Source of the DNA: Gloeothece verrucosa PCC 7822
GTDB lineage: Bacteria; Cyanobacteriota; Cyanobacteriia; Cyanobacteriales; Microcystaceae
Reading direction: 5' to 3'
Assembly (NCBI RefSeq): GCF_000147335.1
Contig: NC_014502.1
Location: 1-64,000, forward strand
DNA: 64,000 nt
Positions 17,428-26,608 of this stretch are shown here, piece after piece (position 1 is the stretch's first letter; each line of letters begins with the position of its first letter). The position numbers and the translations under genes are program-made. The notes beneath the pieces were generated by a model. The model searched no databases, had not been told where the DNA came from, and worked only from the letters and a program-made list of their open reading frames with translations.

Positions 17428-17679
17428 TTATTTCTTTAAAGTATATTTAATTAACTCAGAAGTTGAGCTAAAATTCTCTGATTCAATCATTCCTTTCACT
17501 AATCCCACTCCGTCAGCATACCAATAGGTTTTTTTAAGTTTTGCGCCGTTTTGTAAGACTTGTGTAACAACTTTAACGCTCTTAAATTGTCCAGCCCGAA
17601 CCACCTAAGTTTCAATCCGTCATAGGGATTCAGTCAAATTGTAACCCTCAACTCCTGTTTGGTCTTTATTCCACCAAGT
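17428..17679 (-). pseudogene. Degraded gene with two nonsense codons
   Basis: One minus-strand frame reads TWWNKDQTGVEGYNLTES, stop, RIET, stop, VVRAGQFKSVKVVTQVLQNG, then KKTYWYADGVGLVKGMIES and ends SELIKYTLKK. The coding character continues across both stops. The WYADGVGLVK end resembles C-termini of some secreted or lipoprotein families, but I cannot name it. It is certainly inactive. Confidence 0.5.
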
Positions 17680-17714
17680 AGCGTTCGATTAAAGTTTTAA
17701 AAGAGATTAAAATC

Positions 17715-17915
17715 ATCAGTTCAACCAAAGAAGTTTTCAAACAGCTATTAATAGGATTACAGGCTTGTCTGATATTTATAGCACAGGTTTATTATACACA
17801 TTTAGCCGGTGGAATAAGTGGAGCAAGCAATGCCCATTCTGCTTTAGATAAGTCACTTAAATTCAGTTTGTCGCCCTTCACTTTTGCTCCTGAACAATTA
17901 CTCTGTTGGGATTAA
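17715..17915 (+). pseudogene. Weak coding relic
   Basis: A plus-strand frame without a stop reads IKIISSTKEVFKQLLIGLQA, a hydrophobic stretch, and ends FAPEQLLCWD. It may be an old gene fragment. No homologue is recognised. Confidence 0.2.
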
Positions 17916-17929
17916 CTGCTCCTGACTTG

Positions 17930-17974
17930 TTTCTCTTGTGTCTTTAAATTTACTTTATAAATCCCCTCTAATTA
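17930..17974. mobile_element. Solo end of the 22.6-kb IS
   Basis: The stretch around TTTACTTTATAAATCCCCTC matches the reverse complement of the left end of the IS at 22593 (GAGGGTGTTTATAAAGTAAA), including the adjoining GTCTTTA. It is an isolated terminal fragment, evidence that a related IS once lay here. Confidence 0.6.
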
Positions 17975-17999
17975 TGAAGTTTACTTTAAATTTTTGACA

Positions 18000-18097
18000 G
18001 AGAGCATTATATTTTTGTAGTTGGCATAACCGAAAACAAAGAGTTGCAACGGTTTCAGTTCCCCTAAAAAGTTAAAGTGCTTAAATGGGATGCTCCC
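18000..18097. mobile_element. MITE copy A, 98 bp, degenerate
   Basis: It begins GAGAGCATTATATTTTTGTA and ends TTAAATGGGATGCTCCC. The ends and the internal GGTTTCAG...CTAAAAA segment match the MITE at 46973. TTTTGACA (17992-17999) and TCTTGACA (18098-18105) flank it, an 8-bp target duplication with one mismatch. Confidence 0.75.
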
Positions 18098-18295
18098 TCT
18101 TGACAAATACGGGAAATTACGGAAATATAATTTTAAGAAAACTCTTAAACTCGGTAAAACTAAATTGAGGTTAGCGAGTTTTAGCTTAATTAATAATAAA
18201 TTTGTCTTGAAAAACTTTAAAAAAATTTCAAGATAGTAAATTTTTTGTGGCTAGTGGACCGTAAGAAATTTGTTAATTTTTTGAGTAGCATTATT

Positions 18296-21200
18296 ATGGC
18301 AAACATTATCACCGGAACTTCTAATAACGATACTTTAACAGGCACTTTGAACGATGATTTTATTAGCGGAGGGAGTGGTAATGATGTCATTAATGCTCTG
18401 GGAGGGGATGATATTTTAGATGGAGGGGTGGGAAATGATAGCCTCAGTGGTGGTGATGGAAATGATACTCTACAACCGGGTTTAGGAGATGATACTGTTG
18501 ATGGAGGAACGGGGACAGATAGTATAACAGTTGACTACACCAATGCTTCTTTTAGTTATTTAGGATATGACAATCTCGGTATTAGCAATGATAGTTCAGG
18601 CATCTATGGTAGTTACTATGCTAAATACTATGGAATACAAAGATTACTACGCTACAGTAATATTGAGCAATTCAACATTACCGGAACCGCTCAAAATGAC
18701 AACCTGACAAGTTTAGTGGGTCAGTATATTTTAAAAGGAGGAGCCGGAAATGATACTTTAAGTGGAAAAGCAGGTGACTCAATTTATGGAGAAACCGGCA
18801 ATGACAGTGTAACTGGGCAAATGGGCAGTTTTCTCGATGGAGGAGAAGGAACAGATACACTTAATCTCGATTTAGCTACGACAACAATAAATTGGGCTTT
18901 AAACTTGAGCTTGACTAATAATCAGTTAAGCGGAGATAGCAATACTCAAGTTAAGAATTTTGAAAATATCGGCACGATAACAACTGGTAGTGGTAGTGAT
19001 AGCTTCACTTTAACAGGAGCGGCATTAGTTAATAACGGTTCGGTAAATGGAGGAACGGGAACAGATAGTTTAACCGTTGATTATACTAATGCTTCTTTTA
19101 GCTATATAGGATATGACAATCTCGGCATTAGCAATGATAGTTCAGGCATCTATGGTAGTTACTATGCTAAATACTATGGAATACAAAGATTACTACGCTA
19201 CAGTAATATTGAGCAATTTAACATCACTGGAACCGCTCAAAATGACAACCTGACAAGTTTAGTGGGTCAGTACACTTTGAACGGAGGAGGGGGAAATGAT
19301 ACCCTCAGTGGGAAAACTGGAGACTACCTTGATGGAGGAACAGGAACAGATCTACTTAATCTCGATTTAGGCAGTACCACAACAAACTGGAGTTTAAACT
19401 GGGGATTAGCTAATAATCAATTAAGCGGAGATAGCAATACTCAAGTTAAGAATTTTGAAAATATCGGCACGATAACAACTGGTAGTGGTAGTGATAGCTT
19501 CACTTTAACAGGAGCGGCATTAGTTAGTAACGGTTCGGTAAATGGAGGAACGGGAACAGATAGTATAACCGTTGACTATACTAATGCTTCTTTTACCTAT
19601 TTAGGATATGAGAATCTCGGCATTAGCAATGATAGTTCAGGCATCTATGGGAGTTACTATGGTAAATACTATGGAACAGGACAGAAATTACTGCGCTACA
19701 GCAATATTGAGCAATTTAACATCACTGGAACCTCTCAAAATGACAACCTGACAAGTTTAGTGGGTCAGTATATTTTAAACGGAGGAGGGGGAAATGATAC
19801 CCTCAGTGGGAAAACCGGAGACTACCTTGATGGAGGAACAGGAACAGATCTACTTAATCTCGATTTAGGCAGTACCACAACAAACTGGAGTTTAAACTGG
19901 GGATTAGCTAATAATCAATTAAGTGGTGACAGCAATACTCAAGTTAAAAATTTTGAAAGTATCGGCACGATAACAACTGGTAGTGGTAGTGATAGCTTCA
20001 CTTTAACAGGAGCGGCATTAGTTAGTAACGGTTCGGTAAATGGAGGAACGGGAACAGATAGTATAACCGTTGACTATACTAATGCTTCTTTTACCTATTT
20101 AGGATATGAGAATCTCGGCATTAGCAATGATAGTTCAGGCATCTATGGGAGTTACTATGGTAAATACTATGGAACAGGACAGAAATTACTGCGCTACAGC
20201 AATATTGAGCAATTTAACATCACTGGAACCTCTCAAAATGACAACCTGACAAGTTTAGTGGGTCAGTATATTTTAAACGGAGGAGGGGGAAATGATACCC
20301 TCAGTGGGAAAACCGGAGACTACCTTGATGGAGGAACAGGAACAGATCTACTTAATCTCGATTTAGGCAGTACCACAACAAACTGGAGTTTAAACTGGGG
20401 ATTAGCTAATAATCAATTAAGTGGTGACAGCAATACTCAAGTTAAAAATTTTGAAAGTATCGGCACGATAACAACCGGTAGTGGTAATGATAGCTTCACT
20501 TTAACAGGAGCGGCATTAGTTAGTAACGGTTCGGTAAATGGAGGAACGGGAACAGATAGTATAACCGTTGACTATACTAATGCTTCTTTTACCTATTTAG
20601 GATATGAGAATCTCGGCATTAGCAATGATAGTTCAGGCATCTATGGGAGTTATTATGGTAAATACTATGGAACAGGACAGAAATTACTGCGCTACAGCAA
20701 TATTGAGCAATTTAACATCACCGGCACTAGCTCTAATGACAACTTAACAGGATTTGATAACGCCGACACCATTATAGGCGGCACAGGAAACGACACCCTC
20801 AAAGGCGGCGCAGGTAACGACGTTATTATCGGAGTCAACCCTTATACAGCAACCCCAGGATTAAATGAAATTGACATTATCGACGGCGGCGCAGGAAGCG
20901 ACACCATTATTCTCGGTAACAACACTCAATATTTTTATGATGATAACAGCACCACCTCTTCGGGAACTGGGAACTATGCCCGCATCCAAAACTTCAACAA
21001 AACCGAAGACTTTATCCAACTATACGGGTCTAAAACTAATTATCGCCTAGCCGCTTCACCCATAAACGGGATTACAGGAACAGCCATTTATCGCGTTAAA
21101 ACATTACCTGAACCCGATGAACTCATTGCCATCATTGAAGGGGTAGCCGTTGCCGATTTAAACCTGAATTCCAGCTATTTCGTGCAAACAATAGACGAAA

Positions 21201-22606
21201 TCGCCTTTAGTGCCGCTAACTTCCGTACTGGAGAAGACGGAACAACTAATGCTGTTGTTACCCTTACTCGTACCCTAGGTAACCGAGGGCAAGTTAATGT
21301 TACCCTTAACCTCAATGACGGAACAGCTACCGCAGGACTTGATTATAATAACACTCCGATTCAAGCCGTCTTTGCCGAAGGAGAAAGCCAAAAAACGGTT
21401 CTTATTCCCATTACCGATGACACCCTATATGAAGGGAATGAAACCATTAACTTAAGTTTTACTATCACCAGTTCCCCCAGTGGAACAACAACAGGCACAA
21501 TAGGTACAGCAACCTTAACCATTGTTGAAGAACCTGTTATCAATTTTAGTGTTGTTAACTACACTGTCGATGAAGGGGGAACAATACAAGTTACTGTCAA
21601 TCGTACAGGTAGCACAGATGGAGAAGTCGGCGCAACCCTTTCCTTATCCGATGGTACAGCAACATCTCCAGGGGATTATGATAATACTCCCATTAACATC
21701 ACTTTTGCCCCAGGTGAAACCACCAAAAACATTACCCTTACTATACCTGATGATTTTTTAGAGTCAGAATTTGAGTTTTTAGAAACTGTTAATCTTAGCT
21801 TAAGTAATCCTACAGGTAATGCTACAATTGGAACTCAAAATACAGCAACATTAGTTATCAGTCCTAATTTAACTTTAAATGGGGTCGCCAAATTAACTAC
21901 TGGAGTCAATGGAATATCCCCCGTTCTTCGTTTAACCGATAACCTTAGTCAGAGTGGGGGAGCATTTGTTACTAATCCTATTTCTTTAGCAGATGATGTT
22001 TCTTTTAGCACTTTCTTCGAGTTTCAAATTAGCAATCCTCAAGGTGTTTCTGATCTTGATGGGCAAGGTGCTGATGGATTAGTTTTTGTCATACAAACAA
22101 TCGCTAATAATGTTGGTGGTGGTGGTGGTGGAATAGGTTATGAAGGAATTAACAAAAGTCTGGGAATCGAATTTGACACTTTTAATAATGGAGGAATTGA
22201 CGACAATAGCGGCAATCATGTTGGGATTAATCTTAATGGAAATATTGATTCAGTTGCGCTTCAACCTATTCCTACCCGTTTGAATAATGGTAATGTTTGG
22301 AGAGCTTGGGTAGATTACAATGGCAGTACAAATATTTTGGAAGTCCGTTTAGCCCAAACTAATCAACGACCTGTTGATCCGTTATTAACTTATAGTGTTG
22401 ATTTACTTACAGTTTTAGGACAAAAAAATGCCTTTATTGGTTTTACTTCCGGTACAGGAGCAGCAAGTGGAATTCATGATATTTTAGATTGGAAATTTAA
22501 TACTTCGTATAATCCTATTGGCTCAGGTATTTTAGCTTTTAGCAACTCAGAATTTAGTGTTAATGAAGATGGTAGTGCAATAGTAGCAGTTAGAGGGTGT
22601 TTATAA
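18296..22606 (+). CDS. RTX/Calx-beta/lectin-like surface protein, 3' truncated
   Basis: The ATG at 18296 gives MANIITGTSNNDTL, a usual start for such proteins; a TTG at 18245 is less likely. Residues about 1-75 are RTX nonapeptides (GGSGNDVIN), followed by a tandem array of about 166-aa repeats to near residue 812. A second RTX block (GGTGNDTLKGGAGND), two Calx-beta-like domains (about 965-1180; VNVTLNLNDGTA, EGNETINLSF) and a legume-lectin-like domain (about 1195-1410; DGLVFVIQT, GIEFDTFNNGG) follow. There is no N-terminal signal peptide, consistent with type I secretion. The last codons (RGCL) lie inside an IS, so the C-terminal secretion signal is missing and export is doubtful. Confidence 0.85.
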   Translation: MANIITGTSNNDTLTGTLNDDFISGGSGNDVINALGGDDILDGGVGNDSLSGGDGNDTLQPGLGDDTVDGGTGTDSITVDYTNASFSYLGYDNLGISNDSSGIYGSYYAKYYGIQRLLRYSNIEQFNITGTAQNDNLTSLVGQYILKGGAGNDTLSGKAGDSIYGETGNDSVTGQMGSFLDGGEGTDTLNLDLATTTINWALNLSLTNNQLSGDSNTQVKNFENIGTITTGSGSDSFTLTGAALVNNGSVNGGTGTDSLTVDYTNASFSYIGYDNLGISNDSSGIYGSYYAKYYGIQRLLRYSNIEQFNITGTAQNDNLTSLVGQYTLNGGGGNDTLSGKTGDYLDGGTGTDLLNLDLGSTTTNWSLNWGLANNQLSGDSNTQVKNFENIGTITTGSGSDSFTLTGAALVSNGSVNGGTGTDSITVDYTNASFTYLGYENLGISNDSSGIYGSYYGKYYGTGQKLLRYSNIEQFNITGTSQNDNLTSLVGQYILNGGGGNDTLSGKTGDYLDGGTGTDLLNLDLGSTTTNWSLNWGLANNQLSGDSNTQVKNFESIGTITTGSGSDSFTLTGAALVSNGSVNGGTGTDSITVDYTNASFTYLGYENLGISNDSSGIYGSYYGKYYGTGQKLLRYSNIEQFNITGTSQNDNLTSLVGQYILNGGGGNDTLSGKTGDYLDGGTGTDLLNLDLGSTTTNWSLNWGLANNQLSGDSNTQVKNFESIGTITTGSGNDSFTLTGAALVSNGSVNGGTGTDSITVDYTNASFTYLGYENLGISNDSSGIYGSYYGKYYGTGQKLLRYSNIEQFNITGTSSNDNLTGFDNADTIIGGTGNDTLKGGAGNDVIIGVNPYTATPGLNEIDIIDGGAGSDTIILGNNTQYFYDDNSTTSSGTGNYARIQNFNKTEDFIQLYGSKTNYRLAASPINGITGTAIYRVKTLPEPDELIAIIEGVAVADLNLNSSYFVQTIDEIAFSAANFRTGEDGTTNAVVTLTRTLGNRGQVNVTLNLNDGTATAGLDYNNTPIQAVFAEGESQKTVLIPITDDTLYEGNETINLSFTITSSPSGTTTGTIGTATLTIVEEPVINFSVVNYTVDEGGTIQVTVNRTGSTDGEVGATLSLSDGTATSPGDYDNTPINITFAPGETTKNITLTIPDDFLESEFEFLETVNLSLSNPTGNATIGTQNTATLVISPNLTLNGVAKLTTGVNGISPVLRLTDNLSQSGGAFVTNPISLADDVSFSTFFEFQISNPQGVSDLDGQGADGLVFVIQTIANNVGGGGGGIGYEGINKSLGIEFDTFNNGGIDDNSGNHVGINLNGNIDSVALQPIPTRLNNGNVWRAWVDYNGSTNILEVRLAQTNQRPVDPLLTYSVDLLTVLGQKNAFIGFTSGTGAASGIHDILDWKFNTSYNPIGSGILAFSNSEFSVNEDGSAIVAVRGCL
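18501..20730 (+). repeat. Tandem repeats of about 498 bp
   Basis: Four full units and a partial fifth begin near 18501, 19045, 19540, 20038 and 20536. Unit 1 is about 48 bp longer, carrying an extra SIYGETGNDSVTGQ. The third and fourth units are almost identical base for base, including silent sites, which indicates recent duplication or gene conversion. Confidence 0.9.
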
Positions 22607-23499
22607 AGTAAATCTAAAGACAAGAAAAAAATAGGCCAAAAACGATTAATCTAATCTGGGTAATTGTTCGCAATCAAAAGTGAGGAGCGATCTGCTTGTA
22701 TCCAAGTGATTTATCTGATGCCGAATGGGAATTGCTTGCCCCACTTATTCCAGCCGCTAAATCCGGGGGACATCCGCGTACTACAGATATTAGACAAGTC
22801 TGTAATGCGATATATTATCATTTGAAGACCGGATGCCAATGGAGATATTTACCCAAAAATTTTCCTCCTCCCTCCACAGTCTATAGTTATTATCGCAAAT
22901 GGGTCAAAAAGGGGGTTTGGGAAAAAATCAATCACACCCTCCGGCAGATGGTTCGTCAACAGGTAGGGAAATCTCCGCAAAGTAGTGTAATCATAGCAGA
23001 CAGCCAATCGGTGGAAACAACCGAAAAAAGGGGGATGTGTATGGCTTTGACGGTGGAAAAAAAGTCAAAGGCCGAAAAAGGCAATTATTAGTTGATAGTT
23101 TAGGATTAATCTTGAAAGTAATTGTAGCTGAAGCTCATGGTCAAGAAAGAGTCTTAGCGGCGACGGCGGTAATGGAACTATTAGAAGAAAATCCCAAACT
23201 GCTTGAAAAAGTGGCTTTAATGTGGGTAGATGCTGGTTATAGTGGTGATAAATTTGCTCTGGCTATTTGGTTGATGATTCAAGCAAGAGTAGAAGTAATA
23301 AAGCGTTCAGACAAAAAATTTAAAGTTTTACCGAAAAGATGGATTGTGGAACGAACGTTCGGCTGGTTTAACTGGTATCGTCGTTTGAGTAAAGATTATG
23401 AAAAATTATCAGAAATGAGTGAAGCCGCTATTTATGCAGTTATGACAAGGATAATGTTGCGTCGCCTCGTTTCTTAAGATTGACTTTATAAATAGCCTC
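22593..23499 (+). mobile_element. IS5-family element (IS427-like), 907 bp
   Basis: Inverted ends GAGGGTGTTTATAAAGTAAA (22593) and TTTATAAATAGCCTC (to 23499) are imperfect. TA occurs outside each end (22591-22592 and 23500-23501). The element truncates the RTX protein gene and provides its present stop codon. Confidence 0.85.
22696..23477 (+). CDS. IS5-family transposase in two overlapping frames
   Basis: Frame 1 (22696-23091) begins at a TTG preceded by GAGGAG with 8-nt spacing and contains LSDAEWELLAPLIP, CQWRYLPKNFPPP and IADSQSVETTEKRG, with the first catalytic Asp in ADSQS. Frame 2 (to 23477) continues with YGFDGGKKVKGRKR, WVDAGYSG (second Asp) and VERTFGWFNWYRRLSKDYE (Glu). Joining them requires a -1 shift at the A6G5 run around 23022-23032, where A-AAA-AGG is a plausible slippery heptamer. 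Such shifts are known in this IS group, so the element may be active. The joined product is about 260 aa. Confidence 0.85.
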
Positions 23500-23547
23500 T
23501 AATCAATCTTTTAAAATAATGTTAGTTGTTTGTACAAATATTGAGGC

Positions 23548-23775
23548 TTAATTTTCTTCCAGCCACCGCCTCAAATGTTCCACACTGCTGAAATCCAATA
23601 AAGCTTCTCCCAAGTTCTCTAACTGTTCCACTGATAGCCCTCGAATTTGTTCAATTTGTACGGGAGGAATTTGACTAAGACGACGGTTGAGTTGACGTAA
23701 AATCAGATTAGCTTCCCCTTCAGCTAATGCTTCTTGATAAACACGAGTTTGTTTTAAATCACTTAAGTTAAACAT
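23548..23775 (-). pseudogene. Rpn/COG5464-type nuclease, C-terminal fragment
   Basis: A 75-aa frame covering only the tail of a PD-(D/E)XK family putative transposase/recombination-promoting nuclease. The C-terminus has the DUF4351-like pattern GEANLILRQLNRRL, IRGLSVEQLENLGEALLDF and a terminal L..WL. Full members are about 250-300 aa and carry the nuclease core upstream, which is absent here. It is probably inactive. Confidence 0.65.
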
Positions 23776-23897
23776 AGCTTCAATTTCCTCTTTAGTTTTA
23801 AGGGTAAAATAATGGACTACTAGCTGATTAAAATTTGTTAGTTTATGCTTAAGACATAAAATGATTTTTTAAATGTTTTTACCGGCTCTAAGTTTTT

Positions 23898-24260
23898 TTA
23901 TTCTAATTTTAATTCTCCTTCTCTGTACTTGGCTATTAGGTTGAATAGCTTGAGCCATTTTGAGCCAAGTAAAATTTCTTGAAGCTCGTCGCCGGCAAAT
24001 ACGGGAATTTCAAAATCTTGTTCATTAATTACAATTTTTCCCCTATAGATATCAAAGTTGGCTAATCCTTGGGCAGTTAAGAGTTCTTCTTGATCGAAGT
24101 ATGGCCATGCTAATTCTTGCAGATCCTGTTTATTAATAGCCAGATATTCAGTGAAACCCGTATCTAACATGGCATCTACAGGCAGATATTCCCCTTCTTC
24201 GGTTATTAAATCAATAGTGAAAAATATTTCCCCCTGTTCGCCAAATTGGCCTTGAATCAT
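23898..24260 (-). CDS. Clan AA retropepsin-like aspartic protease
   Basis: About 120 aa from ATG 24260; the 14 extra upstream residues overlap the preceding gene and are not needed. The active-site motif is VDAMLDTGFTEYLAI (D-T-G) near residues 35-49. A hydrophobic flap region (FDIYRGKIVI) and the late LLGSKWLKLFNL, equivalent to the ILG helix, follow. This is the size of cyanobacterial single-domain retropepsins. It overlaps the upstream gene by ATGA (24257-24260), so the two are translationally coupled. Substrate unknown. Confidence 0.75.
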   Translation of the reverse strand: MIQGQFGEQGEIFFTIDLITEEGEYLPVDAMLDTGFTEYLAINKQDLQELAWPYFDQEELLTAQGLANFDIYRGKIVINEQDFEIPVFAGDELQEILLGSKWLKLFNLIAKYREGELKLE

Positions 24261-24571
24261 ATCGTGCCACAAGCTCCTGTTTCGTTTAAACAAAAAACAC
24301 AATGAATTGAATTAGGATGTGCCTGACGCGCTTTTTTATGAGCGGTTTCTTTATCTGAATCAATAAAATATTCTCCACTTAATGGTTCAATGGCGATATA
24401 CCAACCGTAATGATCTTCAATTAACTTTGTATAGACTTCATTAAATATTACTTGACAACGTTGGTGAAAAGCTTCCCTTTCGGCTTTTCTTCTGGCCTTT
24501 TCTTCTGGTGTCCATTGGATTTCTGGAAAAATTCTTCCGCGTCGTGCGTGTTTTTTTGTAGACTGATTCAT
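24257..24571 (-). CDS. Conserved hypothetical partner of the aspartic protease
   Basis: A 104-aa basic N-terminus followed by a compact domain: DHYGWYIAIEPLSGEYFID, then AHKKARQAHPNS and a terminal CLNETGACGTI. I recall this pattern as a small cyanobacterial family usually encoded just before a clan AA protease. It has no membrane segment. The ATGA overlap suggests a matched pair, possibly protease and partner or antitoxin-like regulator; this is inference. Confidence 0.6.
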   Translation of the reverse strand: MNQSTKKHARRGRIFPEIQWTPEEKARRKAEREAFHQRCQVIFNEVYTKLIEDHYGWYIAIEPLSGEYFIDSDKETAHKKARQAHPNSIHCVFCLNETGACGTI

Positions 24572-24681
24572 GTTTTTTTTACTCCAAAGCTTTAATTTAT
24601 TTTAGTTTAACAAATTATTGAAGTTATCGAATTTATATTTATTACTAATCGTCCTCCCATGTGGCGCAGGGGAAGTATTGG

Positions 24682-25922
24682 CTATTTTTTCAGGAATTGT
24701 TCTACTAACCAAAGTCCCAACGTTTTATGCAGACCAACATTTAATTCGGGGCAACCATGAGAGGTTAGACATTTAGGGCAACCGGAATCATTACAATCAC
24801 AACTACTGGCTAATTCATAAGCTTTAGTGATACAGTTATCCCAATCGGTAAAAATCGCTTCAGTCGTGCCGTTTCCCTCATGATTACTGTCGAAAATATA
24901 GCCAACGATTGGATGAGCATTACTTTTTTTTTCGGGTTCTAATTGCCGCTCGACGACCACTGAGCTAACATCAAATTCTGATGCCAAGAACAATAGCGGG
25001 ACGGATTTTTCTAAGAAATGAGTCAGCGAATGGAGTGCTACTTGGACGGGATTGACTTCATTAATTGAGTTCAACAATCCTGGTACGGATTGAGCATCTC
25101 CAAACTCATGAAGTAGTTCCTTTTTTAATAATTCGGCTTCATCGAATATTTTTGAGGTGAGAGCATAATTAGCTTCTAATCTTAAAATCGGTGCTGAATA
25201 TGATGTAATTAATGGCTCAAAACGGTTCTCGCCGATTAATTTTTGAGTTAGCCGCTCGGATAATTTTCGATAGCAGCGACGGCATTGTTTTAAATCCTTT
25301 TGAGGAGGACTCGGATGCCGAACTCGTTCGGCATCATTTGAGAGTCCGTGCTGTCTATAATAAGTACAACTAGGATTGGTACAGAGGTTTTTTGCTTTGA
25401 TAACGCTGTCTCAAAGGCGTAGGGAGTAAAAGCTATCGTTTTCCCCGATGCTGTCGGGGTGGTGAGGGTGATGGATTTACCCGTTGTTAATGCTTTCCAA
25501 GCCGCTAGTTGATGGGAGTAAAATTGTTTAATTCCTGTGGTCAATAAGGCGCTTTTTAAACCATGATGCAGATTATCGGGAATTGGTGAAGTGTTAGCGG
25601 AGTTTCCTGGGATTATCTTCACCGCATTCAAATCCATCGACCACTCCGAAGCAATCTGTTTGTAAGTGGGATTTTCGATAATACTCAGGTCAATTGTGTT
25701 CGTTATTTCGATTGTTGGGGCACTTAAAGAGTTTAATGCTACCTGATAAGTTTTGCCGTTGATTTGTATATTGACAATTCGATCTAAAAAACCGATTACT
25801 CTACCATGAGCCTTATGTTGGGTCGAATAGACGAGTTTTCCCACATCCAACCAATCTGGATAAATTGGAGGGGTAGATAATAAGGCTTTCAAGAGCGCGG
25901 CTTGATCTATATTATTCGACAT
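24682..25922 (-). pseudogene. DEAD/DEAH helicase with DUF1998 end, internally deleted
   Basis: The N-terminal frame (from ATG 25922) contains a Q-motif-like KQFYSHQLAAW and Walker A TPTASGKT. Near 25395 the reading must change frame to continue as CTNPSC...CRRC, a zinc-binding Cys4 pattern. It then runs in one open frame through SDLxVER-type text to a second Cys cluster (SCDCNDSGCPKC), typical of DUF1998 in MrfA-like helicases. Motifs Ia to VI are absent: MrfA-type proteins are over 700 aa, while only about 410 codons remain. A deletion of roughly 1 kb or more plus a frameshift has destroyed it. Confidence 0.75.
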
Positions 25923-25970
25923 ATTTTAATTGCTCGATACATTATTGAGGAGCGCGTCTTTAAAAAGGCG

Positions 25971-26159
25971 CTAACTCGATTCTTGCTCCAACATTTTTCC
26001 TAAATGTTTTCTGCGTGTTCTTCTAATTTCTTGCTCAAGAAGAACAATAACTTCCTCTAATTCTATTCCCGCTAATTCCATTTCCTGGCAATTTCGATGC
26101 GCTTTAGTTAATGTTTGTTGTATTTGTTCGGGATCGGGGAAAGTCGGCATACCAGTCAT
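25971..26159 (-). CDS. Small helical hypothetical protein
   Basis: About 62 aa from ATG 26159, which overlaps the stop of the upstream gene as ATGA (26156-26159). A start at 26171 is also possible. It is charged and helical (IELEEVIVLLEQEIRRTRRK). It is coupled to the coiled-coil gene upstream, so the two products may form a complex. Unrecognised. Confidence 0.55.
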   Translation of the reverse strand: MTGMPTFPDPEQIQQTLTKAHRNCQEMELAGIELEEVIVLLEQEIRRTRRKHLGKMLEQESS

Positions 26160-26608
26160 TTCAACCTCCAATCTAAATTTATTTCTTCTAGACTGCGCTC
26201 CAAAGCCGCAATGCGATTTTGAATATTTGTAATAGCCTCATTCATCAACCTTAGCAGATTGTCCGGAATAGTAGGCTGTACTTCCGCAACTCGTAAATGA
26301 AGAGTTGATAATTGGGAAAGTCGAGTTCTAGCTTGTTCGGCTATTTCCGTCAATTGTTCTAAAGTTGATGTTGTTTCAAGATTTTCTCCTCGATTTTCCA
26401 GAAGAAGAAACTCTAGCAATTTGGCTTCGTCGATCAGGTCTAACAGTTGTTCTTTTTGCTGGCTCAAAGTTGAGCGGGTTTCTTTTGATAGTTTGGCCAT
26501 ATCTGAAAAAATTTTACTCTTAGTAATTTCAGCTATAAATTCATTAATTTCTTCTTGGCTATAATCTTTATTAATCGTATCAAAAAATGGGTTATTTGTC
26601 CAAAACAA
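26156..26608 (-). CDS. Coiled-coil hypothetical protein
   Basis: A 150-aa almost entirely helical protein with heptad-like Leu/Ile spacing (EQLLDLIDEAKLLEFLLLE; NIQNRIAALERSLEEI). No signal peptide. Its start overlaps the end of the ASCH gene by 17 bp and its stop overlaps the small helical gene, indicating a tightly packed operon. Function unknown. Confidence 0.6.
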   Translation of the reverse strand: MFWTNNPFFDTINKDYSQEEINEFIAEITKSKIFSDMAKLSKETRSTLSQQKEQLLDLIDEAKLLEFLLLENRGENLETTSTLEQLTEIAEQARTRLSQLSTLHLRVAEVQPTIPDNLLRLMNEAITNIQNRIAALERSLEEINLDWRLK

